Positions 1-11,699 are shown, numbered from the stretch's first letter. The stretch: DNA of 30,746 nt from Gnetum montanum (GCA_015680685.1 MNCI01022264.1:1-30746); one strand, 5' to 3'. The notes: generated by a model from the sequence alone, not told the origin. Made by a program: numbers and translations.

Positions 1-795
1 GTTGGCATCATGGCTATGATATGGCACTAACATGTTAATTAATTAATATATCTTTTCACTTCATATTTTGAAGTGTTGGTCACCTAGTAATACATTTGAG
101 GAATCAACACCTCACTCCAAAGGTTTTGTTGGCCATTAGGCTCCTCCATTTTCATGTTTGAAGCCATTAGTTTATCATTTTTGGATTTCATTGGTGGTTT
201 TACTTGGAAATTTGCTTCTGCATTTTTTTAGGTAAAACCTTCATTGTGTTTCATTATCAAGGCCAAATTTGGTTTAGTTTTCTTGTTGAATGAGATGTGT
301 TACATTCAATGGACTTGTAGGTGAAGCATGATGAAGGGATGTCATATGGCCACAATGCATGAATGTCAAACACTGGTCATCATTGTTGATTAACGGTCAA
401 GAAGTTTATAGTTAGGTTATGGGATTGGATTCAAGGAAATGAAAATAAGATGGAAATTGCATAAGCACTCTTGAAACAATAGGACAAACTCATTGAAGCT
501 TAGTCAGTGAGGTCATGTGGTGACTTGCTACCATGATGAGTTGCATCTTTGTAATGACTTCAAGCTTCTTCCTACAAGCACAACTCTAAGAGAATAAGAA
601 ACAAAACAAAAAAAACATGTTGTTACATGATAATGCATAAAACCATATAAGATAATTAGTAAACTAGGTCACCATAGGTGACTTGTTATTGCAACATAGA
701 GAGATCTGTGTAATGTACATCAGATGNATTAGGAGAGGGATCCATGTAGGGTTGTTTCAAGGTAAAATTGATAATTTTTCTTGTGACTACACTAA
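1..795. other. Non-coding AT-rich stretch, no feature recognised
   Basis: I see no reading frame, repeat family or RNA gene here. A single N at 727 marks an unresolved base or closed gap. The sequence on the two sides of this N does not form an inverted repeat, unlike the Ns at 3837 and 30688. Confidence 0.5.
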
Positions 796-2370
796 GCTCT
801 ACTAGTGACTATGCTAGCCTAACGTAGTCATGTAATCCCCAATGTTTAATATGCTCACTTTCAAACTTTTCTTGGTCTAGACAACAAGTGTAAGGAGTTG
901 GGATTGAACATTGGTATGTTTTGGCTCTGTTTTCACCTCCCATGAGCTAAAAATCATGTTTCCATTAGTGACTATGCTAGGCTAGCATAGTCAAGATAGG
1001 CACTAGTGTAGTCAGATGGAATAAGTGAATCACTAAGATTTTAGGGTTGGAATGAGTTCTTTGTGAACTTCCTAGGATTGAATTGAATCACTAAGATTTT
1101 AGGTTCTTAGAAGAATTGAATTGACTATTTAGAGGTCAAATTTGGGAAAATAGTGGTTTTTATGGTATTTTTCATTAGACTACACTAGGCCAGTGTAGTT
1201 TTGTATGGCCTCAATGTAGCTAAGCGGAATTTTATGTTTCCATGATTGCAACAGAGTGAAATTATAGTTGGATAGAGTTGAATAGGGTTCTAGAATTTCC
1301 AAGTTAGGTTTTAGGCCATTCGGTATGGTATAATTCTGGTCAACCTTGTCACAAAACATGTCTACACTGTGACTACATTGTGCCAACATAGTCATAGGAT
1401 TCCATAGTGTATTCATGCATAAATATTGATTTCAAATAAGTTTACATGCCTAATCAACCATGCTTATGGACTTTTAGGGTGACTAATTCTACTAGCTAGG
1501 GTTTTGGCATCAAAATTATCTATTTTGGTGGTTGCTTGGATCTTGGGAAGGCCATGTATCTCTTAACTACATTGGCCTAGCATAGGCATGTAATCATTAG
1601 CATAGTTGAAAGGTGTATGATGAAAAATGATGAATTTTGACTTGATTTTGAGGGTTTTGTGCTCTTAGTAAGCTCTAGTAGGATTCTAGGGCTCTCTGAA
1701 ACTTAATTTGGGTTTGTTATGGCTCATTTTGGTGTTTCTCATGTGGTATATGTTGGGCTCTACTAGTGACTACGTTGGGCATGTGATTCCTAGCATAGTT
1801 GGGATTGCGAATATGTTTCTGGAAGATTTTGGAATTACTAGTTATCAATCTAGGGTCACTGGGAGTCCTAGGAAGGTGTAGAAGTCATGGAATGGTAGTT
1901 TTGAGGTTAATTATTATTTATAATCCTACTTGGATATCTTGTGACTATGTTGGATCAGTGTGGTCATAGGTTTCCCTTAGTGTTGTCATAGGTTTTGTTT
2001 AATGTTTGACATCATTTGGTGATTTTCACAAAGTTTCAAAACTACCAAGAGCTCTACCTAGGTTTTGAACACATGGCATGGTTGTTTGGTGTTGATCACA
2101 AGTTTGGTGAGTGGAAATAGGCTTATTCCATTCTTGAGCATGTTGGGCCAACATAGTCATCCCCAAGAATCAGTTTGTAATGAGGCTTAAAGCTATTTTG
2201 GTGTTCAGTGACTACTAGTTCTAACTCCAATCTACTAATTTTGGCATCAGGGTCTCATAGGTTGATGCACAATATAGGTGGAGTGTTAGGAAGTGTAAAA
2301 GACATCATATTCCATTTGGCTACATTGGGCTAGCATATTCAAGCTCTAAGCTAACATAGCCACTTGGAAT
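796..2370. repeat. Diverged tandem array, period about 190 bp, marked by a near-palindromic motif
   Basis: A near-palindromic motif recurs at regular steps. The clearest copy, at 970-993, has the core CTATGCTAGGCTAGCATAG. Copies begin near 807, 970, 1178, 1371, 1565, 1768, 1943, 2137 and 2318, giving steps of 163, 208, 193, 194, 203, 175, 194 and 181 bp. Sequence between copies shares only short pieces such as ATTCTAGGG and CTCTAGTAGG, so the monomers are strongly diverged. Each copy typically reads GACTAYRYTRGGC followed by its approximate reverse complement. A 19-bp piece, GAATCACTAAGATTTTAGG, also repeats at 1027 and 1085. The regular spacing suggests an old satellite or a tandem-repeat part of a larger element. 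I do not recognise the family, and no reading frame of note crosses it. Confidence 0.6.
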
Positions 2371-2569
2371 AACCAATTTTATCATGAATTTTGTGGTTTT
2401 TTTACAACTCAATTTGCACCCATGTTGACACTTGGTTTTCTACCTTGATGTTGAGGTTTAATAGCATGGATGTAGGACTAGAGGCTAGGTCTTTGGAAGT
2501 GAATGTGATTTGGAATCTATCCTAAAGCTTTTAAGATTCATTGTGGAAATCAAAATCTTAGTTCTAATA

Positions 2570-2652
2570 TATCATTTTCATTTTTTTGGTTGTAAACTAT
2601 CATTTTCATATTTTTGGTTGTAAACTATCATTTTCATTTTTTGGTTGTAAAC
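2570..2652. repeat. Three tandem copies of a 28-bp unit
   Basis: Units lie at 2570-2597, 2598-2625 and 2626-2652 (28, 28 and 27 bp). Each starts TATCATTTTCAT and ends TTGGTTGTAAAC, and they differ mainly in the length of the T run in the middle. The near identity implies a recent local duplication compared with the worn array to the left. Confidence 0.9.
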
Positions 2653-2682
2653 TAACTTGTAAATAGGCTATAGATGTTTGCT

Positions 2683-2778
2683 ATTTTAAGGTCATGGTAG
2701 GCCATATGATTTATCAGTCTAATGCCATGGAAGACTATATGATTTTCTAGTTTAAGGTCACAGCAGGCCATGATTCAT
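2683..2778. repeat. Three degenerate tandem units of about 33 bp
   Basis: Three units share a pattern of AAGGTCATGG, then AGGCCATATGATT, with varied tails. They start near 2683, 2720 and 2751. The middle unit is the most altered (AATGCCATGG then AGACTATATGATT). No function is implied. Confidence 0.5.
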
Positions 2779-2913
2779 ACTTTCCTAGTAAGTAGGGGAT
2801 GTTCTTGAAAGAGGATAAAAGGCTAAAACTAAGCATGAAGCATGATACAATATTGTGAAAGTAAATAATTAACCATTAACAAAAGAAGTGGTAAGGTGTT
2901 TACTATGAACTCG

Positions 2914-3836
2914 TTATTTGACTTTTGAGAGGTTAAAAAATACTTTTGATACAACTTTAGGTATACCACCTTTCTTGTTGATCATGGTGAGTTGTATGCA
3001 ATTTTGTGGATCACTTTGTATTCTAGAGTTAATGTTGCTAGCATCATTATTATCTTTGTTGTTGGTGGCCCTAGTATGAGTATTGAGAGTGACCTCTTGA
3101 AACTCCACCTCTAAACCTTAGTCAATGTTGACATAGTTAATCAATGGTATTAACACATTATCCTCATGGATCATAATTTCTCCTACTTCATATGGTAAAT
3201 AAATCTTCTGATGTATAGGAGATGAAATTACCTAAAGCTTCACTAACCATGGCCTTCCTAGGATCAAGTTGAAGCTAGGTATCTCTCCAACTACTAGAAA
3301 GTTGATAGATGTAGGGAATTGCTCACTAGCCACAAAAACTAAGGAGATGAAAGCTCACATTGCTACTCATGAGCCATTAAATAAGTTAAGTGCTAAGGTA
3401 GTGGTTGATTATATATTCTTAATTAATCTTAGATTGTCAACAACAGAAAATGGTATCACGTTAGTTGTTATCCCATCATCAATATAAATATGGTGAACTT
3501 TGTATCTACCAACATGTATAGTAATGAGGAGAGGAGCAAATAACACCTCTCATTTTCAAGCGTTAATCTTCACTTAACTATCATAGAAGTGGAGCATGGG
3601 TTGATGCCTGTTTTCTCTAAGTGAAGCTTTCTCAATGATAGAGTGGATAAATTCTTTGTTGGCAAGTATGTCTTTGTTCATAGGGATAGAGGTTAATACT
3701 TGAGCTAGTGCATCCCTATATGTAGGAGAGATCATGACTAAGTCATACATGTTTGGTGATGTATTCTACTTTAATGACCATTTGGCATGCTCCATTGTTA
3801 CAAGGAAACTTTTTCCCTTGGCATATGATGTTTCAA
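2914..3836 (-). pseudogene. Ty3/Gypsy protease region fragment (minus strand), broken
   Basis: Read on the minus strand, this is the part of a Gypsy polyprotein around the aspartic protease. From about 3740 down to 3560 it gives a pre-protease segment containing YRDALAQVLTSIPMNKD, of the type found between gag and protease in plant Gypsy elements. At about 3560-3400 it reads APLLITIHVGRYKVHHIYID and continues DGITTNVIPFSVV, so an Asp-Asp-Gly sits at the catalytic position (about 3472-3485). At 3244-3275 it reads FNLILGRPWL, the conserved C-terminal protease motif. The last 195 bp (3108-2914) is an open tail. Stops and frame changes break it, and no RT or LTR adjoins it. The orientation is opposite to elements 1 and 2, so it is an independent fragment. 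Family assignment rests on motifs only. Confidence 0.75.
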
Positions 3837-3976
3837 NTTAGGGAGATTGGAGGGAGTTAGAATCACTAATGTTGAAACATCATATGCTAAGGGAAAAAGT
3901 TTCCTTGTAACAATGGAGCATGCCAAATGTTCATTAAAGTAGAATACATCACCAAACATGTATGACTTAGTCATGA
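3732..3976. repeat. 105-bp inverted repeat with single Ns at the junctions (probable mis-oriented assembly fragment)
   Basis: The left arm 3732-3836 and the right arm 3872-3976 are reverse complements over 105 bp with two mismatches. Single Ns sit at 3837 and 3977, exactly at the end of each arm. If the piece between the Ns (3838-3976) is flipped, it overlaps the left flank and extends it by about 34 bp, and that extension continues the minus-strand Gypsy reading frame. The simplest reading is a small contig placed in the wrong orientation. A real hairpin cannot be excluded. Confidence 0.75.
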
Positions 3977-4001
3977 NGTTGGTTCAAATCATTTTGTTGT
4001 T

Positions 4002-4811
4002 TGATGAGTCATTTTTTGATAAACCTTGATATCGGATCCATAATATTAGATCTCATGATGTGTTATCAAATATCGAATATCATGGGATGCATGCTGACCT
4101 ATAAATACAACACTTTTGGGCACATGATTCATTCATTCCATTTCTTAGTTGTAGTAAAGCTCTTGTAGTTTTTTTTTCTAAAAGTTAGAATATTGTTTGA
4201 GTGCCTATAGTATGAGTCAAAGAAGTGCATGAATATTTATTCAAGCACTGATGTACCTAAGGATGACAGTGTGAATTACAATAAAGATAAGCTTTTCTAA
4301 GAAAACCTTATACTACTTGGAATAGATTAATGATTTCTTTATGCATTTAATATTCATGCAATCTACTTTAATGAAGTTTAACTAAGAAATTAATATCTAT
4401 TAAATAAAAAATATAAGTAAGACCACTTCGAGCATACATTTAACACTTGGTAATCCAATGACACTATAACATGTTTAGGCTATGTACAGAAACTAGGAAC
4501 ATATGCTTATGTTAGGATTGGTTAAATATTAGTTAGTTTTTAGATTAATTATGCATTCAATTACTTTATTCTTATTCTTAGGTAACTTAATTCATAAAAG
4601 ATAAAATGATAAAAATCATGTGCCTCAGTTACACTTAACCATACACTTGCACCTCTCAATTGGAACTGAGAAGATAATGATTGTAATGGTTAGATTTACG
4701 TCCTAGAAGCTAGTGTACTTAGATAGCTAAAGTCTATGAAATTTGACTAAATTGCTAAGTGAATGCTAGTGATTCGTATGGTTGGATGTAGGTTATATTC
4801 ACTACTCATCA
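4002..4811 (+). repeat. 5' LTR of element 1 (LTR-A)
   Basis: It starts TGATGAG and ends CTCATCA, a 7-bp terminal inverted repeat identical to that of LTR-C. It has a TATA box (4100-4107) and an AATAAA signal (4280-4285). It aligns with LTR-B and LTR-C from the AATAAA region to the end, including the shared segment around ACCACTTCGAGCAT. Its U3 differs from theirs, but also seems built of 14-bp steps between about 4010 and 4085 (ends ACC, TCC, TCT, ATC, ATC). It is 810 bp long and is followed directly by the primer site. Confidence 0.85.
4099..4108 (+). promoter_or_regulatory. TATA box of LTR-A
   Basis: CTATAAATAC lies about 100 bp into the LTR and 180 bp before the AATAAA at 4280-4285, a normal U3/R arrangement. 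The same CTATAAATAC occurs in LTR-C at 29334, while LTR-B has lost it. Confidence 0.65.
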
Positions 4812-4812
4812 T

Positions 4813-4828
4813 TGGTGTAATTGTTAGG
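4813..4828 (+). other. Primer-binding site of element 1 (decayed tRNA-Asp type)
   Basis: One base after the LTR end the sequence reads TGGTGTAATTGTTAGG. Plant tRNA-Asp ends with the complement of TGGCGCCGTTGCCGGGG, and most differences here are C-to-T or G-to-A changes. The better-kept copy in element 2 supports the assignment. Confidence 0.6.
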
Positions 4829-4969
4829 AACTTTAGTTAGCTATGTGTGCTATCTAGGACTTAGTAAAAGTTATTCAAAATCATTGTAATAATAAACCTT
4901 AATGTTGCAATCATTGAGATGAATAATAATATTAAAAACACACTATTTTTCTTTCCAAGTATAATTTCT

Positions 4970-7300
4970 TCTTCTCAAATGGTTGATTCTTTACTATTGT
5001 TTGAGTACACTTCCAATCAAAGGTGCATTAGGTTAAAATAGTCAATTCCCTAGCAATGTAAAGTGGTCTATCCTTATCCCAATGAGTGTGTGCTAGGATT
5101 TACCTTCATCCTACATCTATGTGAATAGTTGTGATGGAGGGACATGGAGGACAACATTGTGTTACCACCTAATTGATTAGTTCCTACGACGTGGCACCAA
5201 ACTATCATGAGGTTCGATATTTAGTGACTCCATGCTAAATACGTTATGTACAACCATGACTCTTAAGATTATCATCCCACTAAGGCAAAATGAAAAAAAT
5301 ATTGGCAATAGGAGGTTCATTATGAAGCTTCAAATAGAACATAGTTCACTAACCTCTTGTTCCTGCTAGGTCAAAAATAGGGTAAGGATCCCTTCTCTAG
5401 GGATTCTCAATTCACTAACTCTCCTCCATTTGTCTTTAATGAGGAAAACCTAAACCAAAACTTAAAATCCACTATCAATAATCCTAGTCCTAGGAAATAT
5501 GGGTTTCATGATCATGGGGGATCCATAGGTGGGAGTCATGGCAAGGTTGGGGACAAGCATCATGATGATGATTATGGATATGATCATAGAATGGGAGGTG
5601 GCAAGCACCATGGTGGTGCTTGTCCTCCTTCCTCTTCTCCTTTGTCATCCTCTTCTTCCTTGTCTAGCTTTAATTGTAGCTGCAAAGAATGTGACTGTGA
5701 TAGAGGTGACTAATGGGATAGAGATGATCATAGGGCCTGCAAATGTAGTAAAGACCAAGGGCATGGGCAATCAAGGGAGGTCTACCATCATGAAAGAAGG
5801 GAGAACAAAGGGCATCATAGGCATCATAGCCATCACAGAGGCTATGACTATGATTATCCTTTTCTTACAACTTGAAATATGCTAAACATTGCAGAGGCTG
5901 TGAGGATCCCAACAAGGCATGTGAAAGATAGCAAAATCAAATGGTTGGATGTGAATAATATTTCTAAGATTAAAGGGAGATACAACTCAGATTCATAGAA
6001 TCATCTTCAAGCCTTTCACAATGTCTTTGTCTTATAGAACATGGAGAATGAATGGGAAAAATTAAATCTTTTCCAAAGGATACTCATCAACGAAGTAGAA
6101 ATTTAATATTGGTCCTTGGAGCTGAAATTAATCCATTGATGGAGTACAATGATTGAGCTCTTGAATGAAAAATATCAAATGTACTCTTGAATGTTCAATT
6201 TGAGAAAATAGATCCAAGGTTGAAAATAATGAGTACATGAACCCTTGGATGTAGTCATGGGTAGGTACTATTCTCTCTTACACCAATGTCTTGGCCATGG
6301 TTATTCTCAAAGGGTAGCTCCTCCATATCATAGATGAGCTCCACATAGAAATGTAGAGAACTCTTAGGATCTATGCCCAAGGAAGAATCTTAGAATTAAG
6401 GGCTCATAAGATTCAAAGGTTCATTGAGTAGGTTGCCAAAGAAGAAGAAGAGTTGAAAAAAAAAGAGAAAGTGTAGGAGAGTATAACTGGGACCCTTCCA
6501 TCCCAAAAAGAGAGGTCCTATTCTATGACAATGACAAGGAGGCATTGCTTGATGAGGTGATGCATCATAATACCTTGCTAATTCAAAAGTATATTTCTGA
6601 AATTTTGACTAAGGTAGATAAAATGTGGAACTCTTTGAATGAAAAGTTCCAAACTAATCTAAAAATAGCAGAGGAATCCAAAGAACAAAGTTGTGATCAT
6701 GATCCTAGGAGAAGGAAGGAAGTTGAAAGTTCCCACCAAAGGGGTAAGGGCAAGGCTACTACAATAGAGGAGGTTGTGGACTCTAAATCAAATGGTGGTG
6801 GTGGATGTGACATCTACCACTACAAACATCCTAATGGATGTTGTCCTATTATGTCACACTTGTAGGAGTTTGAGGTGCATGCTCTAAATTCTAGATTGGT
6901 AAGAAGGCAAGCACACAAAAGGTTGTCTTATCCTTAAGGCAACCCTAGTCAGTTCCATCAACAACAAGGCTACTATCCAAGTGGAGCTTCACCACAATCT
7001 TCTAACTAGTACCATTAGTGGCAGCATTCACAATCATGGGGAATGCCACCACTACGGTAGAAATACACTTTACTAATAACCTAATCCATATGGGTACTAT
7101 GTTTAGTAACCCATTTCTTTGCATGACTCTTCTAGTCATGCTTCATTCTAGCATCACTACTATGCTCATGAATACTATAGAGCCTAATCTTCAAGAGGAA
7201 AATATCCATTTCCTTAGTACCATTCTCATCCTTCTACACATGTCTCTCTTCCCTCAACTCAATTACCACTTGCTCCATCAATGTAGGGTGAAATTCTAAC
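4970..7300 (+). pseudogene. gag: Element 1 gag, broken
   Basis: Gag forms the capsid-like particle that packages retrotransposon RNA. The start codon seen in element 2 is lost here (ATA in place of ATG before TTTCTTCTTCT). Codons at about 5500-5720 encode a His/Gly/Asp-rich and then Ser-rich stretch ending in a Cys cluster, CSCKECDCDRGD. A gag core with an ENEWEKL motif follows at about 5915-6190, with stops at former Gln and Trp positions. A longer open piece at 6545-6865 ends in CDIYHYKHPNGCCPIMSH, a variant of the Cys/His motif. The tail to about 7300 holds Gln, Tyr and Pro codons as in element 2. Multiple frameshifts are present. The assignment rests on position and on alignment with element 2. 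Confidence 0.75.
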
Positions 7301-7599
7301 CTAGCCATAGTAATGTAATGCTACTATGGCTATTAACTTAAAGCTAGCTCCTCAGTCGAGTGGTTCAAAAAGCCAATCCTAAAAAAGACCATTCTTCTAA
7401 ACCAACAATCTTGCAAAGCCCTCATAAACATATGCAACTTGTAGCCCTACTTCTCCATCATCCTTTGCATCTATATCCTTTGAGTCCCATTAAAACCAAA
7501 TTCCTTCCAAAGTACATATTATCATGTTGACTCATGTTGTAACTAATTAAATAAATTTTGGTCACCTTTCTAGGAAGAAATCTAATCTTGTAAGTCCCC

Positions 7600-8408
7600 T
7601 TATCATTTTTCAAATCATTGGGAATGAACATTACAAAGCTCTTTTGGAATCAGGTTATAGTGTGAATTTAATTTCTCATGAGATGTATAAAGCCTAGAAC
7701 CTACCTCCACTTAAGAAGAGTAATATTCATCTTAAATTGGTAGATTAGTCCATCACTATTCCTTTAGGGCTAGTGGAGAACATTGTGATCACTATCTATG
7801 GGTGGTATCATCTTGTTGACTTTCTAGTGATCCATGTTGATAATTACAATGGAGACTTCCCAATGATCATGGGAAGGTCTTGGGTAAGCATTGTTGATGC
7901 ATGGCTAGGTATAAGAGACGTTTCCTTGGAGATTTCCAAGGAAAATAAATTTGAGAAGATAGAGAAGAAGAGAGTTTCACACATCATGTATAGTGACATA
8001 GGGTGCAATTATGTGCAAAAACTATGATCCATGAAAAGTAAAAACATCATAGCATTTAGGTAGTGTGTAGATGTGTTTGAAATTCAAAGGTGCTTGTATG
8101 TAGTAGCCACAAAAAAGAAGGATATCCAATGGTTGATAACTAATCTTGATAGTAGCTTAACAATTTGCATGAAACCTACCGAGTGCTTGATGACTGCCTA
8201 CATTGAAGGCATGAATGAGATGGAGTATATCCATCACCAACTCTATGATGAATCTAATGAAACTTATTGGGAAAAGTTGAAAATCCATAAGAGCCTTAAA
8301 CAGGAGACCCTAGAGTTGAAAACTCTACCTACTAGCATGGAATATGCTTGTTTGAATAGTGGAAAGCTGGTGATAATCAATGTCAACTTTGCTCCTAAAA
8401 AAAGGTGA
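7600..8408 (+). pseudogene. Element 1 aspartic protease and linker to RT, broken
   Basis: The protease cuts the retrotransposon polyprotein. At about 7615-7700 the frame reads KALLESGYSVNLISHEMYK, where the canonical active site is LDSG; here Asp has become Glu. At about 7860-7885 it reads FPMIMGRSWV, the second protease motif (compare I-L-G-R-P-W). Stops replace Trp near 7695 and another residue near 7748. The linker 7890-8408 is mostly open and matches element 2 (EISKENKFEKIEKK here, EISKENELGKIEKK there). The changed catalytic residue means no activity even if it were translated. Confidence 0.75.
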
Positions 8409-8479
8409 AGTTGTCAAAGCTGATCAATAAGTGGCTAACAACCTTTACTTGGTTATATCCTAAAATCACTAGAATTGAT

Positions 8480-9230
8480 CCAAGGATATGTTATCACAAC
8501 ATCTATATAGATCCTTCTATGAAGCCAAAGAGGCAATTGTAGTAATGATTGAACCTCAAACTCAAGCATATCATTAAGGAGGAGATTGAAAAAATCCCCA
8601 AGGTGGGGTTCATCTATCCCATTGCAAATAGTGAGTGGGTTAGTCTGCTTGTGATAGTGCCAAAGAAAGATGAAAAATGGAGGGTCTATATCAACTTTAG
8701 GTTGTTGAATATGGTGACTCACAAAGATCATTTCTCACTACTATTCATGGACTAGGTGTTGGACATCATTTAGGGAAATTACTTTTATAGATTTCTTGAT
8801 GGTTATAATGGCTATAAACAAATTTAGATTGCACCTGAAGATTAGGCCAAAACAACATTCACAAGTTCTTGGGGAACGTTTGCATACAAAAAGATGTCAT
8901 TTGGTCTATGAAATACCCTTGCAACTTTTTACCTATGATGCTACATGGATAGAAGTCTTCATGGATGATTTCTCCACCTATGATGATACAATTGAGCAAG
9001 CCTTGGATCGTCTTATGTAAGTGATAAAAAGATATGTGTAGAAAAACCTGACTTAACTAGTAGAAGAGTAATTTGATGGTCCAAGAAGGCATTATTTTAG
9101 GGAACCAAATATTTAAAAAATGGATCAAGTGGATCCTAAAAAAATAAGGGTCATCCAAGGAATTACCCAACAAGTGAAAATTGTCAAAGATGTTTAGTCA
9201 TTTCTTGGTCACACTGGAAACTACCAGTGA
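8480..9230 (+). pseudogene. Element 1 reverse transcriptase, broken
   Basis: RT copies retrotransposon RNA into DNA. The early part reads IEKIPKVGFIYPIANSEWV then VIVPKKDEKWRVYINFRLLN (about 8580-8710), and then FLDGYNGY (about 8790-8815), which carries the first catalytic Asp. The FMDDF box with the two other catalytic Asp residues is at 8958-8972. FMDD in place of YMDD or YVDD is usual for the Athila/Tat group. Stops at 8754 and later, and frame changes around 8820 and 9020, break it. It precedes RNase H in the normal pol order. Confidence 0.85.
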
Positions 9231-9239
9231 TTCATAGAG

Positions 9240-9790
9240 AATTTCTCTAAGATTGCTAAACCATTGGTAGAGTTGACAAAGAAGAGGCGCTATTCATTTA
9301 GACTGAGAAATGTGAAAATGCATTTCAGCAGCTCAAGTAGAAGCTTGTAGAAACTCCAATTCTACGAGCACTTGATTCATTCAAACCATTCTACATCATG
9401 AAGAATGCATCAAATTATGCCTTGGAAGCCATGCTTACATAGTTTGATGATAAAAAACATCCTCACTATATCCACCATGCAAGCCAAAGTATTATGAGTG
9501 CATAGCTAAATTACACCACAAGAAAGAAGAAGTTGATGGTAGTAATGTATGCCTTGGAGAAATTTAGGTACTATGTGCTTGGGTATAATGTATTTGTACA
9601 CACATACCATAGTGTAATCTACTTTATCATGAACAAGACAATGGTGATTCCCCATATGATATGATGGCTTGTGATATTGCAGGAATTTGCTTTTATGATA
9701 GTAGATTAAAGGAAAACTAAGAATGTGGTTGCTGATTACTTGTCTTAATTAAGATGGGATAATAAAGACAAGGAAATTCCACTTTCTAAT
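9240..9790 (+). pseudogene. Element 1 RNase H, broken
   Basis: RNase H removes the RNA strand after reverse transcription. The frame reads YIMKNASNYALEAM near 9390-9435, where most relatives have M-D-A-S, so the first catalytic Asp is Asn. It then reads VVMYALEKFRYYVLGYNVFV (about 9540-9600). The C-terminal end has NVVADYLS near 9723, the usual end of Gypsy RNase H. At least three stops interrupt it. Confidence 0.8.
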
Positions 9791-9829
9791 CAATTTCTTT
9801 TTGAACTCTTCTTTGTTGGGGCTATAACT

Positions 9830-11340
9830 GAACAAATGCCCAAAGAGCCTAACTTATACGATCGAATTCTCACCTATCTTCTCACTCATGAGATGCCACA
9901 AGAGCTAGACAATAGGAAGAAACAACAGTTTCTTCACTACGTGAAATGCTTCATGGAGATTAATGGATACCTTTACAAGGTGTATGCTGATGGCTTGGTT
10001 CATTGGTGTGTTCTTGATGCTAATAAATTGTGCATTATTGAAGATGCTCACGAGGGTCCTTATGGGGGCCACTATGCTAGGAGATGCATGGCCATTAAGA
10101 TCCTAATGGTAGGGTATTATTGGCAATACTCTTTATAGATGCTTACTAATTTTTCTACTCTTGTGAATGCTACTAATGTGATGGTGCAATGATCACTTGT
10201 ATGGAGGGACCTCAATAATGGGTCCAACCACTGAAATCCTTTAACATCTAGGGCATTGATTTCATGGATCCTATCACACCCATGTTAAATTGAAAAGAAT
10301 ACATCGTAGTTGCTATTAACTAATGTATGAAATGGGTAGAAGTAGCAATCATCACATACTATACATCTTCTACAGCTACTTGGTTTGTACAACAAAATGT
10401 TGTAAATATGTTTGGTGTGCCACATGCAAATCCTTTAACATCTAGGGCATTTATTTCATGGATCCTATCACACCCATGTTAAATAGAAAAGCATACATCG
10501 TAGTTGCTATTGAATAATGTATGAAATGGGTAGGAGTAGCAATCATCACATACTATACATCTTCTACAACTACTTGGTTTGTACAACAAAATGTTGTAAA
10601 TAGGTTTGTTGTGCCACATGTAGTTATTTCTAATTATGGTACTCACTTTATAGGCACCACCTTTTGGAAGCTCATCCAATGCTTGGGGGTTGAACATAAA
10701 TTAACAACATCCTATCACCTCCAAGGTAATGGTCAAGCTAAGGTAATAAATATGGAAATCACCAAGATCTTAACAAGAACAATTAGCAAATATAAGAAAG
10801 ACATGAACATGAAACTTGATAATTCCCTTTTGGCCTACCACTCCACATGAAAAGTCCCTATACACTATTCTACCTATGAGCTAGTGTATGGAAAATTGCC
10901 AACTCTTCTTATCCAATTTGAGCTCCATACACTTTAAATGGATTGTGATCTTAAGCTTGATGTAAGTCTAGCACAAAAAGAAAGATAGATGAACCTCAAC
11001 TTTCTAAACAAGAACCAATTTGTAGCCCTATCATTTAATGAATTGTACAAGGCATTCAATAACAAACACCATGACATTAAAATAAGAAAGGTAAAATTTC
11101 AATTGAGAGACAAGGTTCTTTACTGGAACCCCACACATGTACCATAAAGAACTAAGCTGCAAACATTGGGGGAATGGCCTTACATCATCTATGATACCTT
11201 TCTTTCTGGGGCCATGTTGATATACAAACCTAAAAGCCCAAATAAGAAATTTTTGGTCAACATATAACAAATGAAACCTTTCCATGAGCCTAAGGGAACT
11301 AGTGACCACAACACCTCCTTAAATGGACAAGCATGCTCAA
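9830..11340 (+). pseudogene. Element 1 integrase, broken by an internal duplication
   Basis: Integrase inserts the cDNA into the host chromosome. The N-terminal zinc-binding part shows HEGPYGGHYARRC and KILMVGYYW (10050-10120). The DDE core is damaged. The first Asp survives in one duplicate (GIDFMDP, about 10255) and is Tyr in the other. The second is Tyr (SNYGTHF, near 10635). The Glu is Lys (GQAKVINME, near 10735). A 194-bp tandem duplication (10234-10621) shifts the frame. The C-terminal part to about 11320 includes KVLYWNPTHVP and MLIYKPKSP, matching element 2. No chromodomain is seen. Confidence 0.8.
10234..10621 (+). repeat. 194-bp tandem duplication inside integrase
   Basis: Units 10234-10427 and 10428-10621 are about 95% identical, with roughly nine differences counted by eye. 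Both start AAATCCTTTAACATCTAGGG and end with GTGCCACATG plus one base. Element 2 has a single copy at the same place. 194 is not a multiple of 3, so the duplication shifts the reading frame. Confidence 0.92.
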
Positions 11341-11690
11341 TATTTTGGACCTCCTCCTTCTATCTTAGTTGTAGGGGATATGGCCATCCATTCTATTCAT
11401 ACAAAGTGACTTAGTTTTTATATTTTTTTTTGTTTTACATTCTTTTTATTTTACATCATTTTTTGTTTTACAACATCATTAGTACATTTTATAATTTTTT
11501 CTATATTTTAATTTATTTGATTTGAAATTTTCTTATGTTTATTTTTTTTCTTGTTTTTTCCTTATGTCCAACAAGGTAGTGCAGTTGTGGCTACTTTTGA
11601 TGGTGGTTTGTACTATAATGTTATATAATTGCTAATTCTTAGATTCTATCTTTGAATTTTGATATTGATAACTAAGGCATGATTTATTTT
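11341..11690 (+). other. T-rich non-coding stretch after pol (element 1)
   Basis: From about 11415 to 11560 the plus strand is dominated by runs of T. Element 2 has an equivalent stretch at about 24020-24200 in the same position. It could be an intron-like or spacer segment, and no reading frame is visible. Confidence 0.5.
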
Positions 11691-11699
11691 TTATGAAAT

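Noticed and set aside
1180-1416. 78-codon open frame on the minus strand
   Set aside because: It lies wholly within the 190-bp repeat array, spans two palindrome copies and shows no domain.
796-2370. CRISPR-like array
   Set aside because: Repeats are degenerate palindromes at about 190-bp steps, the context is a plant genome, and there are no spacers of constant size.
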